Assembly (NCBI GenBank): GCA_910574885.1
Contig: CAJTDD010000003.1
Location: forward strand, 267,315 to 331,314
Reading direction: 5' to 3'
Origin: Lachnospiraceae bacterium
Lineage (GTDB): Bacteria; Bacillota; Clostridia; Lachnospirales; Lachnospiraceae
DNA: 64,000 nucleotides
Below the pieces are notes generated by a model, which was not told the origin of the DNA, did not search any database, and saw only the letters and a list, made by a program, of their open reading frames with translations. Shown here piece after piece: positions 57,725 through 64,000 of the stretch. Made by a program: the position numbers and the translations under genes. How positions within the stretch are numbered: position 1 is the first letter of the stretch; each line of letters begins with the position of its first letter.

Positions 57725-58579
57725 ATGAAGAAACAGGATTTTAAGGTATTAAAGACCGCAGATTTATATCCGTTTCCCGATAACCCGTTTCATGTAGTGG
57801 AGGACGAAATGCTGTCAGAATTAGCAGAGAGTATCAAAGAGTTTGGCATTGTAACGCCGATCATCACACGCCCGAAAGAGGACGGGGATGGATATGAAAT
57901 CATTGCAGGGCAGCGGCGTGTGCGTGCTTCGGAGCTTGCAGGGGTAAACACAATCCCCGCTTTTGTCCTGCCCTTAGACCGTGACCGAGCCATTATCACC
58001 CTTGTAGACAGTAATTTACAGCGTGAAAATATCCTGCCGAGCGAGCGGGCGTTTGCCTACAAGATGAAATCCGAAGCCATGAAGCGGCAGGGCTTCCGCA
58101 CAGATTTAACCTCGTCACAAGTTGGGACGAAGTTGCGGACGGACGATAAAGTGGCGCAGAGCTTCGGCATTGGCAGGATGACCGTGCAGCGTTTTATCCG
58201 ATTGACGGAGCTGATACCGCCGATTTTGCAGATGGTGGACGAGGGGAAAATCGCCCTCACGCCTGCGGTGGAGCTGTCTTTTTTGAAGAAAGACGAGCAG
58301 GAGAATTTATTCGCCACAATGGAAAGTGAAGAAGCAACGCCCTCACTCTCACAGGCACAGCGGATGAAAACCTTGAGCCAGAGCGGGCGTCTTGATATGG
58401 ATACGATATTTGAGATTATGACGGAGGAAAAGGGAAACCAGAAAGAAACATTGAAAATCAACACAAGCAAGCTGAAAAAATATTTCCCGAAGAACACAAC
58501 GCCGAAGCAGATGGAGGACACCATCATCAAACTTTTAGAGCGTGAATTACAGAGGAAACGGAACAGGGACAGCCGCTAA
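57725..58579 (+). CDS. parB: ParB/RepB-type protein of the IME
   Basis: A 284-residue ParB-family protein: LKTADLYPFPDNPFHVVEDEMLSELAESIKEFG, TPIITRPKEDGDGYEIIAGQRRVRASELAGV (the GQRR box), DSNLQRENILPSERAFAYKMKSEAMKRQG, then a HTH region VAQSFGIGRMTVQRFIRL. No parA gene is present in the IME, so it may act as a regulator or use the ICE ParA. It is a distant paralogue of the element B ParB at 15,970. It follows the relaxase by 8 bases and is co-transcribed. Confidence 0.9.
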   Translation: MKKQDFKVLKTADLYPFPDNPFHVVEDEMLSELAESIKEFGIVTPIITRPKEDGDGYEIIAGQRRVRASELAGVNTIPAFVLPLDRDRAIITLVDSNLQRENILPSERAFAYKMKSEAMKRQGFRTDLTSSQVGTKLRTDDKVAQSFGIGRMTVQRFIRLTELIPPILQMVDEGKIALTPAVELSFLKKDEQENLFATMESEEATPSLSQAQRMKTLSQSGRLDMDTIFEIMTEEKGNQKETLKINTSKLKKYFPKNTTPKQMEDTIIKLLERELQRKRNRDSR

Positions 58580-58656
58580 TCTTCTCTTTTCGGGAGGTAA
58601 ATATAAGGCAGTGGAAGAAAAAGACAGCCAGATAAGACAGAAAGTTGAGGTGGAAA

Positions 58657-58887
58657 ATGAAAGAAATCCAGTATGAGATTGTAAAGGAAATTGCCGTATT
58701 GCCTGCGAGCGGAAGCGGCTATACAAAGGAAATCAACTTGCTTTCATGGAATGGGAACGAGCCAAAGTATGACATCCGCAGTTTTTCCCCGAACCATGAG
58801 AAATGTGGAAAGGGAATCACATTGACCGCTGATGAAGCGGCGGCACTCCTTAAAGCATTGCAGAAAGAATTGAACAGCGGCGATTGA
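58657..58887 (+). CDS. YdbC/PC4-like single-strand DNA-binding protein
   Basis: A 76-residue protein with the YdbC/PC4 signature: EIVKEIAVLPASGSGYTKEINLLSWNGNEPKYDIRSFSPNHEKCGKGITLTADEAAALLKAL. PC4-fold proteins bind single-stranded DNA as dimers; in mobile elements they may cover DNA during transfer. ATG 58657 with GAGGTGG is used; the TTG at 58,645 is part of that site. The stop overlaps a possible ATG of the next frame. Confidence 0.8.
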   Translation: MKEIQYEIVKEIAVLPASGSGYTKEINLLSWNGNEPKYDIRSFSPNHEKCGKGITLTADEAAALLKALQKELNSGD

Positions 58888-58958
58888 TGGTATCTGATTG
58901 GCAGGGTGGGGGCATTTTCAAACGCTCCCCTTCCCTGTCTGGAAAGGAAGATTTGAAT

Positions 58959-59150
58959 ATGGGCGAGGATAAGACAGCGAACAGAAAGAGAAAGCGTATC
59001 GTGCCAAAAGCACGAGTGCAGGTAATTATCAGTCGGGAATATGTCGGCACACAGACTGTTGCGGAAGCATTTATCCCGATTATCTCCGAGGATATACGGA
59101 GGAAGATTGCCAAAGATGACACCTTCGACAATGAGGATATATCCGCTTAG
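58959..59150 (+). CDS. Small basic protein before the recombinase, unknown function
   Basis: A 63-residue protein (MGEDKTANRKRKRIVPKARVQVII start, then YVGTQTVAEAFIPIISEDIRRKIAKDD). GGAAAGGAAG precedes ATG 58959; the frame is open from 58,884 but that part has no binding site. It resembles other small conserved proteins placed just before large serine recombinases in clostridial elements, and may be a recombination directionality factor, but this is inference from position only. Confidence 0.5.
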   Translation: MGEDKTANRKRKRIVPKARVQVIISREYVGTQTVAEAFIPIISEDIRRKIAKDDTFDNEDISA

Positions 59151-59204
59151 AATGTACGCAATGGAACATGAAATTAAGTAGAGCAAAGACGGAGGTTTAA
59201 CAGC

Positions 59205-61091
59205 ATGGCAGGAATAAGAACGGAAAATAAGATTTATGAAGTAGGCATTTACTGCCGCTTATCGAAAGACGATGGCACGGATAACGAGAGTGCGAGCATT
59301 GCCACACAGAAATCCATCCTCACGGATTATGTAAAAAAGCAGGGCTGGCACTTGGCAAAAACGTATGTGGACGACGGGTACTCTGGTACGAATTTCCAAA
59401 GACCGAGCTTCCAGAACATGATTAAGGACATTGAAAACGGGCTGATAAACTGCGTGATTACAAAAGATTTATCAAGATTGGGGAGGAATTATCTTGACTG
59501 CGGATTATATCTGGAAGTCTTTTTCCCCGAAAACAATGTAAGGTATATAGCGGTCAATGACGGCGTGGACACGCTCAATAAATCAGCGATGGATATTACC
59601 CCATTCCGAAATATCCTAAACGAAATGTATTCCGCCGATGTGTCGGTCAAGATAAAATCGGCATACCGTGCGAGATTTCAGCAGGGAAAATTCATGGGGA
59701 CGTATGCACCCTACGGATATATCAAAGACCCTGCCGACCACAACCATCTGCTGATAGATGATAAGGTTGCCCATGTGGTAAGGGAGATATTTGACCTTGC
59801 ATTAGCAGGAAACGGAATCTCCAAAATCCGTAAGCACATCAATAAACAGCACATTTTACGCCCTGCCGCTTATGCGGCGGAGCAGGGGGCAACAGGTTAT
59901 GAACGGTACTTTGAGGACAACGAAGAAAACCGCTATATCTGGAGCGAGAACAGCGTGAGGGGCATTTTAAGAAGCCCTATCTATGCGGGAAACCTTGCAG
60001 GCTACAAGCGGATTGCCGCCAACATGAAAAGCAGGAAACGCCCCTCTAAGCTGCCCGAAGAATGGGAAGTGATACCCGACACCCATGAGGGGATAGTCAC
60101 GCAGGAGGAATTTGACACCGTACAGCAGCTTATCACAAGCCGCAGATTACCCGAAAATAAGGGCGGCTTTGAGAACATTTTTGCAGGCGTTATCAAGTGT
60201 GCGGACTGCGGCTACGCTTTGCGGGCTATGAGCGCAAACAGGAGGAAACGCCCCGACATCATCGACTGCGTACAATACACCTGTAATAATTATGGCAGGT
60301 ACGGCAATGTTATGTGTACCGCACACGCCATTGAAGCGAGGGATTTATTTAACGCCGTGCTTGCCGACATCAACCGTTTTGCGGATATGGCGGTGAATGA
60401 CGAGCGGGCGGTGAGGGCGATTGAGAAGCGGCTCACGGAAACAGACCAGAGCAAAGCGAAAGCAATGGAGAAAGAACAAAAGAAGCTGAACAAACGCCTT
60501 GCGGAGCTTGACAGGCTGTTTTCCTCTCTCTATGAGGATAAGGTCATGGAGCGTATCACCGAGCGGAATTTTGAGATGATGTCGGGGAAATACCAGAAAG
60601 AACAGCTTGAAATTGAAGCAAGACTGAAAAAAGTAACGGAAACGCTCAATGAAAGCTACGAGAAATCGCAGGGAATCCGTGACTTCCTCTCCCTTATCCG
60701 CAACTACCAAGGCATTAAGGAACTGGACGCAACCATTGTAAACGCCTTGATAGACAAGATACTTGTTTCGGAGCGTGAGAAGATGGCAGACGGAACAGTG
60801 AAACAGGAAATCAAGATTTATTATAAATTCATCGGCTTTGTCGGTGAATTACATATTACACCCACAAAACGGTGGACAGCGTTGCCGCCAAAGAATTGTA
60901 CGGTGTGCGGTGTTGAATATGTCCCCGGCTCTGCTATCTCAAAATATTGCCCGATATGTGCGAAAAAGGTGCAGAGGGAGAAGTCAAACGAGAGCAGACG
61001 CAGGAGCAGGGAACAGAAAAGGATGGTATGTATTGAACTGTCCGCAAAAAATGACCGACTGACATTGAACAGCAGGAAGGGCGGATTTTAA
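59205..61091 (+). CDS. Large serine recombinase of the IME
   Basis: A 628-residue site-specific recombinase. The catalytic resolvase domain begins IYEVGIYCRLSKDDG with nucleophile Ser20, followed by the SRLGRNYLDCGLY arginine motif. The recombinase domain (YAPYGYIKDPADHNHLLID...) and a zinc-ribbon domain (CADCGYALRAM, CVQYTCNNYGRYGNVMCTAH) follow, then a coiled coil and a C-terminal second zinc knuckle (CTVCGVEY, CPICAKK). GGAGG precedes ATG 59205. It integrates and excises the IME; its stop codon lies within the right att core. Confidence 0.95.
   Translation: MAGIRTENKIYEVGIYCRLSKDDGTDNESASIATQKSILTDYVKKQGWHLAKTYVDDGYSGTNFQRPSFQNMIKDIENGLINCVITKDLSRLGRNYLDCGLYLEVFFPENNVRYIAVNDGVDTLNKSAMDITPFRNILNEMYSADVSVKIKSAYRARFQQGKFMGTYAPYGYIKDPADHNHLLIDDKVAHVVREIFDLALAGNGISKIRKHINKQHILRPAAYAAEQGATGYERYFEDNEENRYIWSENSVRGILRSPIYAGNLAGYKRIAANMKSRKRPSKLPEEWEVIPDTHEGIVTQEEFDTVQQLITSRRLPENKGGFENIFAGVIKCADCGYALRAMSANRRKRPDIIDCVQYTCNNYGRYGNVMCTAHAIEARDLFNAVLADINRFADMAVNDERAVRAIEKRLTETDQSKAKAMEKEQKKLNKRLAELDRLFSSLYEDKVMERITERNFEMMSGKYQKEQLEIEARLKKVTETLNESYEKSQGIRDFLSLIRNYQGIKELDATIVNALIDKILVSEREKMADGTVKQEIKIYYKFIGFVGELHITPTKRWTALPPKNCTVCGVEYVPGSAISKYCPICAKKVQREKSNESRRRSREQKRMVCIELSAKNDRLTLNSRKGGF
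61082..61089 (+). other. attR-like core of the IME (CGGATTTT)
   Basis: The core overlaps the last codons of the recombinase (GGA TTT TAA) and, in the helicase frame, encodes R-I-L followed by RQGN. See the attL-like site at 49,816-49,823. Confidence 0.65.
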
Positions 61092-62227
61092 GGCAGGGCA
61101 ACATGAATGACAAGGTGAAAATATTCCGGTATGTAACAGAAGGTACGTTCGATTCGTACAGTTGGCAGCTTATCGAGAATAAGCAAAAATTCATCGGGCA
61201 GATTATGACGAGCAAATCCCCAGTCAGAAGCTGTGAGGACATAGACGAAGCGGCTCTCACTTATGCCGAGGTGAAGGCTCTGGCAACAGGCAATCCCTAT
61301 ATTAAAGAAAAGATGGATTTAGATATTCAGATATCCAAGCTAAAGCTGTTAAAGGCGAACCACACCAGTCAGAAGTACCGCTTAGAGGACAACATCGTGA
61401 AGCACTACCCGGTGCAGATTGCTTCCATGAAAGAACGCCTTGCGGGGTATCGTGCCGACATTCAGACCTACGCACAGAATAAATTCCCGGATAAAGACAC
61501 TTTCTCCATAAAAATCGGGAACCGGGTATATACGGACAAGAAGGAAGCCGGGGCAGCGCTGATTGATATGTGCCGGAGCGCAAAACAGCCGAATATGGCG
61601 GTCACAATCGGGGAGTATCAGGGGTTCAAGATGAGCGTTTCCTTCGATTCGTTCTTTTCCAAGTTTACGGTGAATTTAAAAGGCAGCATCAGCCATGAGG
61701 TGGAAATCGGCACTGATCCGTTGGGAAATTTGCAGAGGTTAAGCAACGCCTTAGAGGGCATGACCGGGAAAATGGAAACGGTGGCGCAGAAGCTGGAGAA
61801 CGTGGAGCATCAGCTTGAAACCGCAAAGGTGGAGGTCACAAAGCCATTCGCACAGGAAACGGAGCTTGCGGAGAAACTGGAACGCCTGACAGAGCTAAAT
61901 GCCCTGTTAAACATGGACGAAAAGGGCGGCGATGGGATTGATATGGACGATGAGCCGGAGAATGACGGGGAACAGGAGGAACTTGATACAGAGGAAATGG
62001 GGCGTGATGCGGAAGCGGTGGCGGATGCGCCTTTCAGACCGCAGGTGAACCGGGCAGTATCGGAGAAGGTGGCGGAGCATGGGAAGGAGAGGATGTTAGC
62101 CGACAGTCCGAGAGGGCGCATTTCCGTAAAAGAGAAACTTGCCGAGATGCGTGAGAGGGCATATGGGCAGAAACAGCCGGAAAAGCCGGATATTTCAAAA
62201 GGTAAAGGAAAAGAGGAAAGTTTATAA
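61090..62227 (+). CDS. Giant helicase, 3' part after the IME
   Basis: The C-terminal part of the helicase. It resumes in motif VI as RQGNMNDKVKIFRYVTEGTFDSYSWQLIENKQKFIGQIMTSK, continues through a long helical region and ends with an ISVKEKLAEMRERAYGQKQPEKPD tail shared with DUF6674 and PcfB. Joined to both upstream exons the protein would have 3,041 residues. Cut off by the IME it has a possible own start at ATG 61103 with AGGCAGGG ahead, so a C-terminal fragment might be made. While the IME is in place the helicase itself is probably inactive. Confidence 0.85.
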
Positions 62228-62237
62228 GGAGGGCAAA

Positions 62238-63074
62238 ATGGAAACAGCAGGACAGAACACAAAACAGGTCATGGAGGAAAATGACGCATTAAAGCAGCTT
62301 ATGGAGCTGCTGAACCAGCAGAACATGAACGAGCAGTCACAGGATTTTATGGGGGTTTTCTGGTATGTGGCGGGTATGCAGGTGCAGCTTGCCGCAATGG
62401 TGGATGAATTACAGGGTGTCCGGGAGCAGCTTTCGCAGATGCAGGAGAAACAGCCGAAGTCCGTTACGGAGAACCTTATGGAGAAAATATCCCACCTTCA
62501 GGAGAAAGTCACAAGCCTGTCGGAACGTCTGACAGCGGTAAGAAACCGTCTGGTGGAAACAGCAGCGCAGGCGGTCAGCACTTTTAAGGAAAAAGGCAGG
62601 GCGGAGATGTGCAAGGTTCTCCAGAAAGGAATCTCCGGCGTGAAGTCCATGCTTTCCGGCTACCGGGAACGTCTGGTTGACGTGATAACGGACTGTGAAA
62701 AGACAGCCAACCAGATTGACAGCATCGGGGATGAATTGAAACAGATTGGGAACAGCGTTTCCAACGTGGGCAGGCTGTTAGCCGGGAAAGGAACGAAAGA
62801 GGCATCGGACGAAAAGCCGGGTGTCGGTCTGACGAGGGCGGTCAACACGCCTGTAAAAAAGGCAGTGGAGAACCTGCGGAAGAAGATTAACGGGGCGGAT
62901 CAGGCGTTTGAAAAGCTGGATCGGCTCTCTGCCCGTCTGGATGCCGGGAAGGAAGCGGAGAAAGGAGGGCGGGTGTCCGTAAAGGATAAGCTGTCGCAGA
63001 TGAAGGAAAAGGCGGGACAGCAGAAAAAAGCGCCGGAGCCGGATAAGGCAAAAAGCAAAGAGGAATGTTTATAA
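62238..63074 (+). CDS. DUF6674-like coiled-coil protein
   Basis: A 278-residue helical protein: MEENDALKQLMELLNQQNMNEQSQDFMGVFWYVAGMQVQLAAMVDELQGVREQLSQ, then long coiled-coil stretches and a central basic region, ending ISVKDKL-like RVSVKDKLSQMKEKAGQQ. The family (DUF6674, from memory) is found directly after the large helicase in clostridial conjugative elements; its role is unknown. ATG 62238 with AAGGAGGG is used. The shared C-terminal tail with the helicase suggests a common partner. Confidence 0.7.
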   Translation: METAGQNTKQVMEENDALKQLMELLNQQNMNEQSQDFMGVFWYVAGMQVQLAAMVDELQGVREQLSQMQEKQPKSVTENLMEKISHLQEKVTSLSERLTAVRNRLVETAAQAVSTFKEKGRAEMCKVLQKGISGVKSMLSGYRERLVDVITDCEKTANQIDSIGDELKQIGNSVSNVGRLLAGKGTKEASDEKPGVGLTRAVNTPVKKAVENLRKKINGADQAFEKLDRLSARLDAGKEAEKGGRVSVKDKLSQMKEKAGQQKKAPEPDKAKSKEECL

Positions 63075-63166
63075 AAATATCAGCGAATAAAAATATCCAA
63101 AGAGGGGGGCAGACAGGGAAACTTATCTGCCCTCTGTTTTTATGGAGGAAAAGGAGAGATAACCAT

Positions 63167-63937
63167 ATGGCAGATGCAAGAACTGAAAAACAGAAAGTAA
63201 AAGAGATAACGGACAGGCTGGAGGAAGGCTTGAAGGAGCTGTTTGAAGGGGAGAAATATAAAAGCTACCTGAACACCATGTCAAAATTCCACAATTACAG
63301 CGCAAACAATATCCAGCTCATAGAGATGCAATGCCCGGATGCGACATACGTTGCCGGCTACAGGGCATGGCAGAGGAATTTTGAACGCCATGTAAATAAG
63401 GGCGAGAGGGGTATCCGTATCCTTGCGCCTGCGCCTTATAAAATCAAAGAGGAACAGGAGAAGATTGATCCGGTAACGAATGAGCCTGTGCTTGACCGGG
63501 ACGGGATGCCCGTCATGGAGGAAGTGGAGATAAAGATACCCGCCTTTCGTGTCGTGACAGTGTTCGACTATTCGCAGACGGACGGGAAAGAGCTTCCCGG
63601 ACTTGGCGTGAATGAACTGCATGGGGATGTGGAGCGTTACCGGGATTTTATGGAAGCGTTAGAGAGGGTTTCCCCTGTCCCAATCCGATATGAGGAAATG
63701 GAGGGTGACAGGAAAGGATATTTTATTGATTTAAGCCGCCCTATCGCCATTAAAGAGGGCATGAGCGAAGCGCAGACCGCAAAGACCGGAGTCCATGAAG
63801 TGGCGCACGCAAAGCTCCATGCAAGGGAAGCGGAGCAGGATACGGAGAAAGCAGTCTATAAAGACCGGGAAAGCAAAGAAGTGGAAGCCTTATATCCATG
63901 TTTTTATAATGTTGATCTTTTAAACTATTTCCCATAA
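63167..63937 (+). pseudogene. ArdC-like antirestriction protein, 3' end disrupted
   Basis: ArdC proteins bind single-stranded DNA and protect incoming DNA from restriction. The N-terminal domain (KYKSYLNTMSKFHNYSANNIQLIEMQCPDATYVAGYRAWQRNFERHVNKGERGIRIL) and the metallopeptidase-like domain with HEVAHAKLH are intact. After KEVEA (near 63,889) the sequence no longer follows the family, which usually continues with an AESVAYVVC-type helix; instead it reads LYPCFYNVDLLNYFP and stops. The base composition becomes AT-rich at the same point. A new insertion or rearrangement thus probably starts at about 63,890 and continues beyond the window. Confidence 0.75.
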
Positions 63938-64000
63938 ATCCTCACTTTCTTGTACAAAAGATGAGCATTATCAGATACGCTATTCTTAGGTTTTCCCCTC
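63938..64000. other. Start of foreign AT-rich sequence at the window edge
   Basis: Sequence from about 63,890 to the edge is AT-rich and unrelated to the ArdC gene. On the minus strand a frame MGNSLKDQHYKNMDI begins at 63,935 and runs back toward the junction. This may be the terminal part of an insertion sequence or another element; its identity cannot be read from so little sequence. Confidence 0.35.

Larger units (their letters stand above)
49824..61089 (+). mobile_element. Integrative mobilizable element with MobV relaxase and serine recombinase
   Basis: An 11.27-kb element inserted in the helicase motif VI. It contains a MobV relaxase and oriT but no secretion channel, so it must use the transfer machinery of a conjugative helper, perhaps the ICE it sits in. 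A large serine recombinase lies at its right end. Serine-recombinase IMEs that target snf2 helicase genes of Tn5252-like elements are known in streptococci; the same strategy is seen here. The ends are inferred from the shared CGGATTTT and the resumption of helicase homology. Confidence 0.88.
14452..64000 (+). mobile_element. Integrative conjugative element B, interrupted by two introns and an IME
   Basis: A Tn1549/Tn5252-like conjugative element that starts just after element A and runs off the right edge. Order: DUF6075, DUF3970, ParA, ParB, RepA_N, small unknown genes, PcfB, VirD4, Maff2, VirB6-like, PrgI, VirB4, wall hydrolase, DUF4315, CD1107, MT-A70 methylase, topoisomerase III, HTH, cargo nuclease, giant helicase, DUF6674, ArdC. 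Its relaxase and integrase are not in the window and should lie to the right. The left limit is approximate. Confidence 0.8.

Noticed and set aside
1..64000. tRNA or rRNA genes and chromosomal housekeeping genes
   Set aside because: None were found by reading; the window appears to be mobile DNA throughout, so species assignment remains indirect.

Overview
The window is almost entirely mobile DNA from a low-to-mid GC Firmicute. The gene families (PcfB, Maff2, PrgI, CD1107/DUF4366, DUF4315, DUF6075, TnpV, holin-like toxin) and the strong AGGAGG ribosome binding sites point to a gut clostridium, most likely Lachnospiraceae or a neighbouring family. This is inference; no rRNA, tRNA or housekeeping gene is present. 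Family names come from recognition of motifs and context, not from searches.

Two conjugative elements lie head to tail. Element A (1 to about 14.3 kb) is seen from its right part: a DUF6075 gene, class B sortase, two-domain cell-wall hydrolase, an AT-rich accessory block of small repressors arranged as two tandem-duplicated pairs with their own palindromic operators, a lipoprotein, a WYL regulator, a LexA-like self-cleaving repressor, an ImmA-type metallopeptidase, a sigma-like protein, a MazF-like protein with a zinc tail, three tandem excisionase paralogues and a tyrosine integrase. A holin-like toxin gene and a noncoding junction full of short repeats follow.

Element B (from about 14.5 kb to the window end) opens with DUF6075, DUF3970, ParA, ParB and a RepA_N-type initiator that carries 23-bp iterons inside its own coding sequence. 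The transfer module follows in the usual order: PcfB, VirD4 coupling protein, Maff2, VirB6/TrbL, PrgI, VirB4, a membrane-anchored M23 + NlpC/P60 hydrolase, DUF4315, CD1107, an MT-A70 methylase, topoisomerase III and a giant methylase-helicase, then DUF6674 and ArdC. A 23-bp interrupted palindrome recurs six times between 18.6 and 30.1 kb. One AT-rich cargo gene (37.6-38.9 kb), with its own promoter and terminators, encodes a probable PD-(D/E)XK nuclease.

Element B has been invaded repeatedly. Two related group II introns interrupt the coupling-protein gene (21,892-24,674) and the helicase gene (46,628-49,375); both can be spliced in frame, and their EBS1/IBS1 pairings co-vary. An 11.3-kb integrative mobilizable element (IME, about 49,824-61,089) sits in helicase motif VI, flanked by CGGATTTT. 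It carries TnpV, TetR, a serine hydrolase fused to a cysteine-rich KTR domain, a PEBP protein, three sigma-like proteins separated by terminators, a RepA-like ATPase, an oriT of pMV158 type, a MobV relaxase, ParB, a PC4-like protein and a large serine recombinase. The ArdC gene loses its family sequence near 63,890, so a further insertion probably starts at the window edge.

The most unusual points are a second TnpV gene overprinted in another frame of the helicase linker, the iterons that cycle through all reading frames of repA, the six-copy palindrome, the inverted GGTGACGGT clusters around the IME oriT, and the orphan nuclease-like cargo gene.
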